DNA from: Ferrimonas pelagia
GTDB lineage: Bacteria; Pseudomonadota; Gammaproteobacteria; Enterobacterales; Shewanellaceae
Direction of reading: 5' to 3'
NCBI RefSeq assembly: GCF_039543565.1
Contig: NZ_BAABJZ010000003.1
Span: forward strand, 1-64,000
DNA length: 64,000 nucleotides
The notes below the pieces were generated by a model. It was given only the letters and a program-made list of their open reading frames with translations. It was not told the origin of the DNA and made no database searches. This document shows positions 34,651-43,872 of the stretch, piece by piece. The stretch's first letter is position 1. Every line of letters begins with the position of its first letter. Made by a program: the position numbers and the translations under genes.

Positions 34651-35289
34651 TTAAGACGGCTGTTTGCTCCGCTTATCGGCTAGCTGACTCAGGGTATACC
34701 AAGCGGACGAGCAAAAGATCAGGCAATAAGCCAGCAGTTCGGTCCCCTCCTCAGCCAAATTTTTTACACCGCGAACATACTGCTCCCCCATTAGGGTGTT
34801 CCAGAGTATGCCCATACCGAACAAGCGAGAGAACACCATTAAGATCGCCATTCCAGCGATCATCAGTCCAAAGCTGCTGTGCCGACTGTAAGCCACCAGC
34901 GGCATGCCCGTTGTCTGAGGATGGCGGTAGGCATAGCCAATCGCGGTCGCGGCCAGCAGCACCGCGGGGTACTTCCAGAAACCGTGCACGATCTGATCAA
35001 AGACGGAATCCATCTCCCGGATCAACAGAACCGCAAAAAAGCCACCGACGAGCACCGCCGCTCCTCGCTGAGCCGGACGTTTGGCTACCAACAGCAGGAA
35101 CATGGCCACCGTCACCGCCAAGATCAGCTCCTGCATGTACTCCACTAACGAGTCTTCACCGACATGACCCAGCAGCCAACGCACCTCCAGATGGATAACC
35201 GCCGTCGCGGCGGCCAGCAGTAACGCAACCGCTAGAAAACGGCCGATCGCAGGGATCATTTGTCTGAACACACTCACATTCGTCGACAT
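34651..35289 (-). CDS. Polytopic membrane protein of unknown function
   Basis: The 212-residue protein has about six predicted membrane segments (roughly residues 14-33, 42-60, 66-84, 91-109, 120-140 and 168-186). Acidic residues sit near membrane edges in LIREMDSVFDQ and in the segment LAEEGTELLAY. These could be functional, but I do not recognise the family. The ATG at 35289 has AAGGGGG at about 8 nt; the longer frame opening at 35430 adds a hydrophilic N-terminus without a ribosome-binding site. It lies between folD and cysS and converges with folD. Confidence 0.8.
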   Translation of the reverse strand: MSTNVSVFRQMIPAIGRFLAVALLLAAATAVIHLEVRWLLGHVGEDSLVEYMQELILAVTVAMFLLLVAKRPAQRGAAVLVGGFFAVLLIREMDSVFDQIVHGFWKYPAVLLAATAIGYAYRHPQTTGMPLVAYSRHSSFGLMIAGMAILMVFSRLFGMGILWNTLMGEQYVRGVKNLAEEGTELLAYCLIFCSSAWYTLSQLADKRSKQPS

Positions 35290-35430
35290 TTGCGTCGCCC
35301 CCTTTACCAAGCTCTGCACCCCAAACACCTTATTACTGAGAATAGAGCGACGGATACTATCCGCGAGTATAGCAAACAGCAATCCCTGACGAATGCTCCT
35401 CGCCATCGGTTCAGCTTGAGTCCAGCGCAT

Positions 35431-35464
35431 AAAAAAATCCGGGGCCCCTTTCGGGACCCCGGAT
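35431..35464 (-). terminator. Terminator after cysS
   Basis: On the minus strand a long GC stem (ATCCGGGG/CCCCGGAT plus inner pairs, one bulge) is followed by seven T residues, 37 nt past the cysS stop. Confidence 0.9.
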
Positions 35465-35501
35465 CTTCATCAAGCCAGCGTGCCGCTGGTTGGGATGACG
35501 C

Positions 35502-36884
35502 TTACTTGCGACGCCAGGTGGTGCCACCCGCACCATCTTCCAGGATCACGCCTAGAGCATTAAGCGCATCGCGCGCTTCATCGGCCGCCGGCCAATTCTT
35601 ATCGGCACGCGCTTGGTTACGTTGGGCGATCCACGCTTCGATCTGCGCCACCTCTTCGTCATCGCCACCGCCCTGCAAGAAGGCTTCCGGCGCCTGGCCC
35701 AACAGGCCAAGAATGTCACCCAGCGTGATCATCAAGCCCGCCAACTGCGCCGCCAGCTCGGACTCACCGTCTTCCTTGGTGATGTTCAGCTCCCGTGCCA
35801 GATCAAACAACACCGGCAATGCCTCGGCGGTGTTGATGTCGTCGTTCATGGCGGCATTGAAGCGCTTGACGTAGTCGTTATCCATATCCACTTGCTGCGC
35901 CGGCGTCACACCACGCAAAGCCGTGTACAGTCGCTCCAGCGCGGAGTGGGCCTGATCCAAGTTATCGGTGGAATAGTTCAACTGGCTGCGGTAGTGGCTG
36001 GACAGCAGGAAGTAACGCACCGACTCCGCTTGGTACTGCTTCAACACCTCACGGATGGTGAAGAAGTTGCCCAGTGATTTGGACATCTTCTCTTTGTTTA
36101 TCTGCACCATACCGGAGTGCATCCAGTAGTTAACGTAGTCGTTATCATGCGCACAGCAGCTTTGCGCCACTTCATTCTCGTGGTGCGGGAACATCAGATC
36201 GCTGCCGCCACCGTGGATGTCGAACACCTCACCCAGATGCTTGCCGCTCATGGCCGAGCACTCAATGTGCCAGCCTGGGCGCCCTTCGCCCCATGGGGAC
36301 GTCCAGCTTGGCTCACCCGGCTTGGCGCTCTTCCACAGAGCAAAATCCATCGGGTTACGCTTGGACTCATCGATATCGACACGCGCACCGGATTGCAGCT
36401 GCTCCAGATCTTGGCGCGACAGCTTGCCGTAATCGGCAAAGCTCTTCACTTCAAACCAAACATCCCCGGCTTCCGTGGCATAGGCATGGCCCTTTTCCAC
36501 CAGCTTGGCAATGATGGCGATGATCTCATCCATATGGCCGCTCACGGTCGGCTCGATATCAGGACGCAACAAACCTAACGCATCAAAATCTTCGTGCATC
36601 AGCGCCACGTTGCGGGCCACAAGCTCGCTCCAGCACTCGCCATTGTCATTGGCCCGATTGATGATCTTGTCTTCGACATCGGTGATATTGCGCACATAGG
36701 TCACTTCCATCCCTTGGCTGCGCAGAAAGCGCACCACGGTATCGAAAGCAACGTAAGTACGGGCGTGGCCAACGTGGCAGAGATCGTAGGTGGTCACCCC
36801 GCACACATACATACCCACTTTGCCGGGCACGATGGGTTTAAATTGCTCTTTTTGACGGGTCAGGGTGTTGTAGATCTGCAGCAT
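35502..36884 (-). CDS. cysS: Cysteine--tRNA ligase
   Basis: This class I synthetase charges tRNA-Cys. The 460-residue product has the HIGH-type motif HVGHART near residue 35, KMSKSLGN near 265, and the zinc-site cysteine and histidine residues (MYVCGVT; SCCAHD). Two adjacent ATG codons (36887 and 36884) are possible. I used the second, which gives the common MLxIYN start and better spacing from GAG. It diverges from ppiB. Confidence 0.97.
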   Translation of the reverse strand: MLQIYNTLTRQKEQFKPIVPGKVGMYVCGVTTYDLCHVGHARTYVAFDTVVRFLRSQGMEVTYVRNITDVEDKIINRANDNGECWSELVARNVALMHEDFDALGLLRPDIEPTVSGHMDEIIAIIAKLVEKGHAYATEAGDVWFEVKSFADYGKLSRQDLEQLQSGARVDIDESKRNPMDFALWKSAKPGEPSWTSPWGEGRPGWHIECSAMSGKHLGEVFDIHGGGSDLMFPHHENEVAQSCCAHDNDYVNYWMHSGMVQINKEKMSKSLGNFFTIREVLKQYQAESVRYFLLSSHYRSQLNYSTDNLDQAHSALERLYTALRGVTPAQQVDMDNDYVKRFNAAMNDDINTAEALPVLFDLARELNITKEDGESELAAQLAGLMITLGDILGLLGQAPEAFLQGGGDDEEVAQIEAWIAQRNQARADKNWPAADEARDALNALGVILEDGAGGTTWRRK

Positions 36885-37029
36885 CATTGGACTCTTTGTC
36901 GAACTGTGGTCAAGCGAAAAGTGGAAAGCCGCTATTCTAGCATGAGACCCGGTCGTTCTTACGAGCTTTTTCCGCACGGCGGGATCAGGTAGGATCGGCG
37001 CTTGCCAATCAAACAAGAGACTGACCATT

Positions 37030-37524
37030 ATGGTAACTTTGCACACCAACCACGGTGACATCACCCTTTCCCTGAATGCTGAAAAGGCGCCGATCACCGT
37101 CGAGAACTTCCTTAAGTACGCCAAAGAAGGTTTCTACAACGGCACCATCTTCCACCGCGTGATCGATGGCTTCATGGTACAAGGTGGCGGTTTTGATGCC
37201 GATATGCAGCAAAAGCCCACCCACGCCAACATCCAGAACGAAGCCAGCAACGGCCTGTCCAACAAGACCGGTACCATTGCGATGGCGCGTACCCCGGATC
37301 CACACTCCGCCTCGTCTCAGTTCTTCATCAACGTCAATGACAACACCTTCCTGGACTTCAAAAATGAATCCATGCAAGGCTTCGGTTACTGCGTCTTCGG
37401 CGAAGTGAGCGAAGGTATGGACATCGTTGAGAAGATCAAAGCCGTGGCCACCGGCAACCACGGCATGCACCAAGACGTGCCACTGCACGCCGTTGTGATC
37501 GAGAGCGTCACCGTTGCAGAGTAA
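37030..37524 (+). CDS. ppiB: Peptidyl-prolyl cis-trans isomerase B (cyclophilin)
   Basis: A cytosolic cyclophilin that speeds proline isomerisation. The 164-residue protein has the family core FHRVIDGFMVQGG (about 42-54) and the SASSQFFINVND stretch, with no signal peptide, so it is PpiB rather than periplasmic PpiA. It overlaps the next gene, lpxH, by 11 nt. Confidence 0.97.
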   Translation: MVTLHTNHGDITLSLNAEKAPITVENFLKYAKEGFYNGTIFHRVIDGFMVQGGGFDADMQQKPTHANIQNEASNGLSNKTGTIAMARTPDPHSASSQFFINVNDNTFLDFKNESMQGFGYCVFGEVSEGMDIVEKIKAVATGNHGMHQDVPLHAVVIESVTVAE

Positions 37525-38266
37525 CGCACGCTATCAGGGGGCCGCAGTTTGCGGCCCTCGCACGTTGATCATCGGCGATCTGCATCTGTGCCCCTCCCGC
37601 CCCGATATCACGGCCGCCTTTGCCCGTTTTGTCGAACATGAGCTCGAGAACGTCGAGGCTTTGTACATCGTTGGCGATCTGTTTGAGTTTTGGATCGGGG
37701 ATGATGACATCAATGCCTTTACCGATCAGATCGCTCAGATCATCCAAGCGGCCACGGCCAAGACCCAGGTCTACTTCAGCCACGGCAATCGGGATTTTGC
37801 CTTGGGTCAGCGTTTCTCGCAGCGAACCGGCATGATCCTGCTGCCTGAGATCGCCTGCGTCGAACTGTATGGCCACACCACAGTGATCCTGCACGGCGAT
37901 AGCCTGTGCACCGATGACGTCGAATACCAGAAGTTTCGCACGCTACGCAACAAGCCCTGGTTCCGTTTTGTCACCGCGGCCATGCCACTCAAATTGCGTC
38001 GCTATCTGTCCGATCGTGGCCGAGCCAAGAGTAAGGATCGCGCCCAGCAAGACGATTATCAGATCGTCGACGTGACTGAGCAGGCAGTAGACAGCGTCAT
38101 GCGCGAGTACAACGCCAGCCGTATGATCCACGGCCATACCCACAGACCCTGCATTCATCAGCTCGATGAGGGCCGTGAACGCCTGGTCGTCGGCGATTGG
38201 TATAGCCAGGAAAGTGTGCTGGTACTAACCCAGGACGGCGCGACATTACACCGCAGTGCCCTTTAA
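37514..38266 (+). CDS. lpxH: UDP-2,3-diacylglucosamine diphosphatase
   Basis: LpxH makes lipid X in lipid A synthesis as a peripheral inner-membrane enzyme. The 250-residue product has the metallophosphatase motifs GDLHL (21-25), GDLFEFW, GNRDF and HGHTHRP. No ATG lies near the N-terminus. The TTG at 37514, inside the end of ppiB, gives about 17 residues before the first motif; a second TTG at 37565 would give a shorter, more usual N-terminus. The start is uncertain. The 3' end overlaps miaE by 4 nt. Confidence 0.94.
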   Translation: MQSNARYQGAAVCGPRTLIIGDLHLCPSRPDITAAFARFVEHELENVEALYIVGDLFEFWIGDDDINAFTDQIAQIIQAATAKTQVYFSHGNRDFALGQRFSQRTGMILLPEIACVELYGHTTVILHGDSLCTDDVEYQKFRTLRNKPWFRFVTAAMPLKLRRYLSDRGRAKSKDRAQQDDYQIVDVTEQAVDSVMREYNASRMIHGHTHRPCIHQLDEGRERLVVGDWYSQESVLVLTQDGATLHRSAL

Positions 38267-38988
38267 TGGGGTTGACCAGAATGGAAGCGATAGAGCGGAT
38301 CCAAACGCTCGATCAATCTCGCTTCCACCTGCCCTATCAGCCTTATCCGCTCCGTCACCGGCTCCGAGCTGAGCCCTTGCGCTAACGCCAAATAATCTTC
38401 GAAGTGACGCGCTTCCGAGCGCAGCAAGGACCGGTAAAACTGACCCAGCTCTGCGTCAACCAAGGGGATTAAGGCCGCAAAACGCTCACACGAGCGCGCC
38501 TCGATATACGCCCCGATGATCAACTGATCGACCAAACACGCCGGCTCATGGGTGCGACAGGCCCGGCGCAGATCCCGCGCGTACTGCCCTGCGGGTAACG
38601 CATCATACGCCACACCACGCCGCTGCATGATCTCCAATACCTGGCGAAAATGGTGCAGCTCCTCACGCACCAACAAGTACAGCTTGTCGATCAACGCACT
38701 GCGTTTGCCCGGCTGCGGTAATCGATAGCGCTCAACGTTGGCCAGAAACCGCCGCACCGAGCATCGTCCGTAGGCCACATCCTCACAGGGGGCCATCGCG
38801 GCCAACCAGTCCGTCTCATCCCCGCTGTAGCGACGCAACAGCCGCACCGCGGCCTGGGCAGCTTTCAACTCACAATTGGCGTGGTCGATCAATAAAATAG
38901 CGGGCTGGTTCGGGGCTTCGGCCAGCCAACTGGCTGGCGTCGGACAGTGCACGAACTGTCGAACAGGGGACAACACACTTGCTAACAC
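38263..38988 (-). CDS. miaE: tRNA-(ms2io6A37) hydroxylase
   Basis: This di-iron enzyme hydroxylates the isopentenyl group of ms2i6A at tRNA position 37. The 241-residue protein shows the ferritin-like ligand segments DHANCELKAA, EELHHF, IEARSCERF and EARHFEDY. It is convergent with lpxH and overlaps it by 4 nt. MiaE is patchily distributed among Gammaproteobacteria. Confidence 0.95.
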   Translation of the reverse strand: MLASVLSPVRQFVHCPTPASWLAEAPNQPAILLIDHANCELKAAQAAVRLLRRYSGDETDWLAAMAPCEDVAYGRCSVRRFLANVERYRLPQPGKRSALIDKLYLLVREELHHFRQVLEIMQRRGVAYDALPAGQYARDLRRACRTHEPACLVDQLIIGAYIEARSCERFAALIPLVDAELGQFYRSLLRSEARHFEDYLALAQGLSSEPVTERIRLIGQVEARLIERLDPLYRFHSGQPH

Positions 38989-39225
38989 CTGAGGCTCCTT
39001 GCTGGGTAGCAGATCGTCGCCAGTATACCGGAATGATGTTCTGCCGATGACGAAAACGGCTTGACTCTAAACAAGCATTCACCAATAACTAGAACATTGC
39101 TTGGCGGTTTTTTCGGCGTTTTACCGCCCTGCTCTGCATTAAGCAGCCAAGATTGTCAGCAAGCAATAGTTGTAGTGTCTGCAGCATCGACACTGAAGAT
39201 AGTGACCATCAAAAGGACTATAACT

Positions 39226-39825
39226 ATGATATTGAACCACCTCTGGGGACTCTACACCCACCCTCGGCAAGAATGGAAAACCATTGAACGCAGTCATGAA
39301 GGTCTCTCTTCCAGCTTGATCCACATCCTAGTGATCGCCCTGATCCCCGCCATTTGCGGCTATTTTGCCGCTGCCCACATCGGTTGGGATATCGGCGCGG
39401 GCGATCCCATCTACCTGACCAACCTCAGTGCCCTGAAGATGGCCGGGGCCATGTACATCGCCTTGATCGCTGGCGTCTTTGCCTTGGCGTATCTGGCGCA
39501 CTGGATGGCCAAAACCTTTGGCGCCGATCCCGATTTTTCCCAAGCCTTAGAGCTGGCCGCCTATACCGCCACGCCCATGTTCATGGTCGGCTTTGCCACC
39601 CTGTACCCCCAGCTTTGGTTTGTCATGATGGCTGGCCTGGCTGGGGTGACCTACTCCGTCTACCTGCTCTACTCCGGCGTCCCTATCCTGATGAACATCC
39701 CTGAAGAGCGCGGCTTTATCTACGCCAGCTCACTGGTCACCTGCGGCTTAGTGCTGCTGGTGGGGATCATGGCCAGCTCGGTCATTCTCTGGAGTTACGG
39801 CTTCGGGCCCGCTTATATGAGCTGA
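39226..39825 (+). CDS. Yip1-family inner membrane protein
   Basis: The 199-residue protein has a short N-terminal segment with the WGLYTHPRQEWKTIE motif seen in bacterial Yip1-domain proteins, then about five membrane segments. The function is unknown. AAGGA lies 9 nt before the ATG at 39226; an upstream frame opening at 39061 lacks support. It shares a terminator with the convergent purF. Confidence 0.85.
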   Translation: MILNHLWGLYTHPRQEWKTIERSHEGLSSSLIHILVIALIPAICGYFAAAHIGWDIGAGDPIYLTNLSALKMAGAMYIALIAGVFALAYLAHWMAKTFGADPDFSQALELAAYTATPMFMVGFATLYPQLWFVMMAGLAGVTYSVYLLYSGVPILMNIPEERGFIYASSLVTCGLVLLVGIMASSVILWSYGFGPAYMS

Positions 39826-39840
39826 CGCTCAGAGCCATAA

Positions 39841-39876
39841 AAAAACGCCGCTGCGGAGATCCGCAGCGGCGTTTTT
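39841..39876. terminator. Bidirectional terminator between the Yip1 gene and purF
   Basis: A near-perfect 17-bp palindrome (AAAAACGCCGCTGCGGA and its complement) with T-runs on both sides lies 16 nt after one gene and 15 nt after the other. Confidence 0.95.
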
Positions 39877-39890
39877 GATCGCAACGTTTG

Positions 39891-41405
39891 TTATGGGTGG
39901 CAAACGTTATGGATCTCCAGATTGGTGCTCTGCTCTCCCGCCTGCTTCACCTTCGCATCCTCGTTGCGACTGGCGTTGAGTCGGTCCAGATAGGCTTGAT
40001 CAATGTCGCCGGTGACATAGCGGCCGGTAAAGACCGAGGTTTCGAAATGAGGAATGCTTGGATTGGCTTCACGCACCGCCGCTTCCAGATCATCGATATC
40101 CTGGAAGATCAGGCCATCGGCGCCGATCTGCTCGCAGATCTGCTCCACTTCACGACCATAAGCGATAAGCTCTTCCGGGCTAGGCATATCGATACCATAG
40201 ACATTGGGGAAGCGGATCTCCGGTGCCGCAGAGGCAAAATACACCTTCTTCGCACCGGCTTCGCGCGCCATCTCAATGATCTGCTCAGAAGTAGTGCCCC
40301 GCACGATGGAATCATCCACCAGCAACACGTTCTTGCCCTTAAACTCCTGGCTGATCGGGTTGAGCTTGCGCCGTACCGACTTCTTGCGCTGTACCTGACC
40401 TGGCATGATGAAGGTGCGGCCGATGTAGCGATTCTTCACAAAGCCCTGGCGGTAAGGCAGATCCAACTCATGGGCGATCTGCAGCGCAATGTCACACGAG
40501 GTCTCCGGGATCGGGATCACCACATCGATATCATGGGTTCGCCACTCACGGGCGATCTTGGCCCCCAAGCGGGTTCCCATGTTGACGCGGCTGCCATAGA
40601 CAGAGATCCCATCGATGGTGGAGTCCGGACGGGCAAAATAGACGTACTCAAAGATACAGGGCACATGCTGAGGCGCATCCGCACACTGTTGGGTATGCAG
40701 GTTGCCATCAAAATCCACGAAGATCGCCTCACCCGGCGCGACATCCCGCAGGGTGTCAAAACCGGACGCGTCCAAAGACACCGACTCCGACGCCACCATG
40801 TACTCGGTGCCCAGCTCGGTCTCTTTCTTCCCTAACACCAAGGGGCGGATCCCAAACGGATCGCGGAAAGCCACCATACCGACACCGATCACCATAGCGA
40901 CGGCGGCGTAGGCACCGCGTACCTGACGATGCAACTGACGCACCGCCTCAAACACATCCGCCGCATTCGGGCAGTGCGCTTGCGATTTTTGCAACTCATG
41001 AGCCAGCACGTTGAGCATCAACTCAGAATCCGAGCCGGTGTTGATATGACGTCGCATCACCGCCATAGAGGCGACCAGATCGTCGTAGTTGGTCAGGTTG
41101 CCGTTATGGGCCAGGGTGATGCCAAACGGCGAATTCACATAGAAAGGCTGCGCCTCAGAAGAGCTGGAGCTGCCGGCGGTAGGGTAACGCACATGGCCAA
41201 TACCGATATTGCCCTGCAGTCGATGCATGTGTTTAATTTCAAACACATCCTTAACCAGGCCGTTGGCTTTGCGCAGGCGGAAGGCCTGTCCATCAATGGT
41301 ACAGATCCCGGCGGCGTCCTGGCCACGGTGTTGCAAAACGGTCAAAGCATCATAGATCAGTTGATTCACGGGCGTATGCCCGACGATCCCGACGATACCA
41401 CACAT
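39891..41405 (-). CDS. purF: Amidophosphoribosyltransferase
   Basis: PurF catalyses the first committed step of purine synthesis. The 504-residue protein starts MCGIVGIVG, so Cys2 becomes the N-terminal nucleophile after methionine removal. It has the class II glutaminase domain (1-230) and the phosphoribosyltransferase motif VLLVDDSIVRGTTS near residue 365. It follows cvpA by 44 nt. Confidence 0.98.
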   Translation of the reverse strand: MCGIVGIVGHTPVNQLIYDALTVLQHRGQDAAGICTIDGQAFRLRKANGLVKDVFEIKHMHRLQGNIGIGHVRYPTAGSSSSSEAQPFYVNSPFGITLAHNGNLTNYDDLVASMAVMRRHINTGSDSELMLNVLAHELQKSQAHCPNAADVFEAVRQLHRQVRGAYAAVAMVIGVGMVAFRDPFGIRPLVLGKKETELGTEYMVASESVSLDASGFDTLRDVAPGEAIFVDFDGNLHTQQCADAPQHVPCIFEYVYFARPDSTIDGISVYGSRVNMGTRLGAKIAREWRTHDIDVVIPIPETSCDIALQIAHELDLPYRQGFVKNRYIGRTFIMPGQVQRKKSVRRKLNPISQEFKGKNVLLVDDSIVRGTTSEQIIEMAREAGAKKVYFASAAPEIRFPNVYGIDMPSPEELIAYGREVEQICEQIGADGLIFQDIDDLEAAVREANPSIPHFETSVFTGRYVTGDIDQAYLDRLNASRNEDAKVKQAGEQSTNLEIHNVCHP

Positions 41406-41449
41406 GTTTGAGTTTCCTCACAAAGGTCGATGTTCTATATAGGGTGTTG

Positions 41450-41941
41450 TTATATTTGTCTTAGGAAACTGGAGGACTGCTCGATATGGTCAAAAAACCA
41501 TTGGATCACGATGCCAAACTCGGGGATAAGGGCCGATTGCTGCCACCACAGCGCCGATGAGGCGGTGGTAAAGCTATCGAGGAAGAACAGCATCGCACTG
41601 ACCACCAGTACCCCGCGCAATGCGCCGAAGCAGGCACCCAGCACCCTGTCTGTGCCACTTAATCCGGTCTTATCCACCAACTGACCGATCAGGTAGTTCA
41701 CCAGTGTTCCAAGGATCAGGGTCGAAATGAATAAGATGGCCACGGCCGCGCCTTTTTTTAGCATCGGCTCGCTGATCTGGGTAAGAAAGACCGCCAGATC
41801 CTCATAGAAGCGACTGGCGATCACAAACGCGGCGATCCACACCACCAGCGACATGGCTTCACGGGCGAAGCCACGGATCAAACTGATCACCACTGATAAT
41901 CCGATCACTGCCAAGATCGCATAATCGATCCATACCATCAT
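41450..41941 (-). CDS. cvpA: CvpA family membrane protein
   Basis: The 163-residue inner-membrane protein, with about four membrane segments, is needed for colicin V production in E. coli and is co-transcribed with purF; its core role is unclear. Two adjacent ATG codons are possible (41941 and 41938). The first has GGGGA at about 8 nt. I see no convincing PurR operator upstream. Confidence 0.94.
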   Translation of the reverse strand: MMVWIDYAILAVIGLSVVISLIRGFAREAMSLVVWIAAFVIASRFYEDLAVFLTQISEPMLKKGAAVAILFISTLILGTLVNYLIGQLVDKTGLSGTDRVLGACFGALRGVLVVSAMLFFLDSFTTASSALWWQQSALIPEFGIVIQWFFDHIEQSSSFLRQI

Positions 41942-42044
41942 TCGCTGCGTCCCCTTCCTCTTGTTTTTGGGCGGCGATTTTACCAGAGCGCCGCCGTTTT
42001 CACACGGTCGAATACAAAAGACAGGATCCTGTCTGCAAAACAAT

Positions 42045-42065
42045 AAAAAGCCCGCGAAGGCGGGC
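42045..42065 (-). terminator. Terminator after dedD
   Basis: On the minus strand a GCCCGC/GCGGGC stem with a CTTC loop is followed by five T residues, directly after the dedD stop. It separates the folC-dedD transcript from cvpA-purF. Confidence 0.92.
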
Positions 42066-42067
42066 GA

Positions 42068-42619
42068 TTAAATCTTTAATGGGTCATAACGAACCAACTG
42101 GGTTTGCAGCGAATGCCGCTCGGCCAGTTCTTGCTGCAGTGCCTTGATCCGTTTCTGCTCGATCTCCGGCCCCACAAACACCACGGTCAACTCACCGTCT
42201 TGCGGCACCGCCGGTACGGTATAGGCCGGATAATCCTGTGCCCGTAACTCCTGTACCAATCGGTTGACGTTGCTGGCACTGCGGAAGCTGCCCAGACGAA
42301 TGCTCCAGCCAGAACGGATAGCCTCATCGGCTTCCGGTTTCGGCACGCTGGCGTCCACCACAGGCGCCGAGCCGGGCTCAGGAGCCGGGTTTGTCGCATC
42401 GTCCTGCAGTGCCACCACCACCGGCTCGGCTTGCGACACGATAGGCTCAAACACCTCGGCGTGATCCGGCGTCACATCCAGAGCCGGCCGCAACGGGATG
42501 GTGGCAAATTGCTCCTCCACCCGGGTCTTCTCACCATTAAGTAAGTCCGGCAGCACCATAACGCCCAGCGCGACGATCACCACCGTGCCGACCAATCGGT
42601 TGTGCAAAGGCTTAGCCAA
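42068..42619 (-). CDS. dedD: SPOR-domain cell-division protein DedD
   Basis: The 183-residue bitopic inner-membrane protein binds denuded septal peptidoglycan. It has an N-terminal membrane segment (about 9-25), a Pro/Ala/Glu-rich linker and a C-terminal SPOR domain (about 103-178; WSIRLGSF...TVVFVGP). It lies 2 nt after folC, as in other Gammaproteobacteria. Confidence 0.94.
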   Translation of the reverse strand: MAKPLHNRLVGTVVIVALGVMVLPDLLNGEKTRVEEQFATIPLRPALDVTPDHAEVFEPIVSQAEPVVVALQDDATNPAPEPGSAPVVDASVPKPEADEAIRSGWSIRLGSFRSASNVNRLVQELRAQDYPAYTVPAVPQDGELTVVFVGPEIEQKRIKALQQELAERHSLQTQLVRYDPLKI

Positions 42620-42621
42620 AT

Positions 42622-43872
42622 TCAGCTCCTCTCTCGCCAGTACTGTTTTGCTTGGGCCACAGTGTAAAAGGAGCCAAACAAGATCACCAGATCATCCGGC
42701 GCCGCCTGCGCTAACGCCGCGTCAAGCGCCTGCGCCACACTGGCAAACTGGCGCGGCGCTGCCACATGCTGCGCCAACTGCTCGGCCGAGGCACCACGAG
42801 GAACCGACAGATCGGCCACATACCACTGCAGCGGCAGGGAGCGAAACAGCGCCAGGGTCGAAGCAATGTCCTTATCCGCCAGCATGGCGCACACCGCGTG
42901 CACCTGCCCGTAGCTCTGCTGAGCCAACCAGTCGGCCAGATAGCCGCCCGCTTGCGGGTTATGCGCCACATCCAACACCAAAGCCGGCTGCTGCGCAAGA
43001 TGCTCCAACCGCCCCTCGACCTGGATCTGTGCCAGAGCGACACGAACCGCAGGCTCAGGTAAGATCCCCAGCAGCGCACGCAGCGCCGTCAGGGCCGTCG
43101 CCGCATTGTCCAGCGGGATCGCCGGCAGCGGCAGTGCCGTCAGGCAGAGATCGTCACTGTGATAATCCCAGCTGTCCGCGTGACGGCGCAGCTCAAACTC
43201 GCGTCCCCGTTGACTCAGCGAAGCGCCGATCGCATCGGCATAACACGCCACCGAAGCGGGCGGTTGAGGATCGCCACAGATCGCGGCATGGCCAGGACGA
43301 AACACACCGGCCTTTTCTCGACCGATCCCTTCCCGGCTATCCCCCAGATAGTCCTGATGATCCAGATCCACCGTGGTCACCACCGCCACATCGGCGTCGA
43401 TCAGATTGGTCGCATCCAGTCGTCCACCCAGGCCAACCTCAAGCAACACCACATCCGGTTGATGGCGCGCAAACAGCCACAAGGCGCCCAGCGCCGAATA
43501 CTCGAAAAAGGTCAGGCTGGTCTCACCCTGCGCCGCCGCAATGGCACTGAAAGCATCAACATGTGCCTGCTCGTCTAACTCGTCGCCATTGATCTGGACC
43601 CGCTCGGTGTAGCGCTCAATATGGGGAGATGAGAACACGCCCACCGAGTAACCGGCTTCGCGTAGGATCCGCGCCATCAATGCACAAGTGGTGCCCTTGC
43701 CGTTGGTTCCGGCGACGGTGATCACCCGGCTGTGTGGCAACGCGGTCAGCTGCAGACGCTGCGCGACGGTGCGCAAACGCGCCAAGCCTAAATCGATTTC
43801 AGTGGGGTGCAGAGCTAAGATCTGATCAAGCCACTCCGCTAGGGAGTGGCTCGTGTCGAGCGTCGGGATCAT
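42622..43872 (-). CDS. folC: Bifunctional folylpolyglutamate/dihydrofolate synthase
   Basis: FolC adds glutamate to dihydropteroate and folates. The 416-residue protein has the Mur-ligase-type P-loop VAGTNGKGTT near residue 53, the family block HIERYTERVQING, and LEVGLGGRLDATN. Its ATG overlaps the accD stop by 4 nt (ATGA). Confidence 0.97.
   Translation of the reverse strand: MIPTLDTSHSLAEWLDQILALHPTEIDLGLARLRTVAQRLQLTALPHSRVITVAGTNGKGTTCALMARILREAGYSVGVFSSPHIERYTERVQINGDELDEQAHVDAFSAIAAAQGETSLTFFEYSALGALWLFARHQPDVVLLEVGLGGRLDATNLIDADVAVVTTVDLDHQDYLGDSREGIGREKAGVFRPGHAAICGDPQPPASVACYADAIGASLSQRGREFELRRHADSWDYHSDDLCLTALPLPAIPLDNAATALTALRALLGILPEPAVRVALAQIQVEGRLEHLAQQPALVLDVAHNPQAGGYLADWLAQQSYGQVHAVCAMLADKDIASTLALFRSLPLQWYVADLSVPRGASAEQLAQHVAAPRQFASVAQALDAALAQAAPDDLVILFGSFYTVAQAKQYWRERS

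Noticed and set aside
42019..42034. Perfect 16-bp palindrome AGACAGGATCCTGTCT upstream of cvpA
   Set aside because: A 16-bp perfect palindrome is expected about once by chance in 64 kb, and it does not match the PurR operator or another known site.
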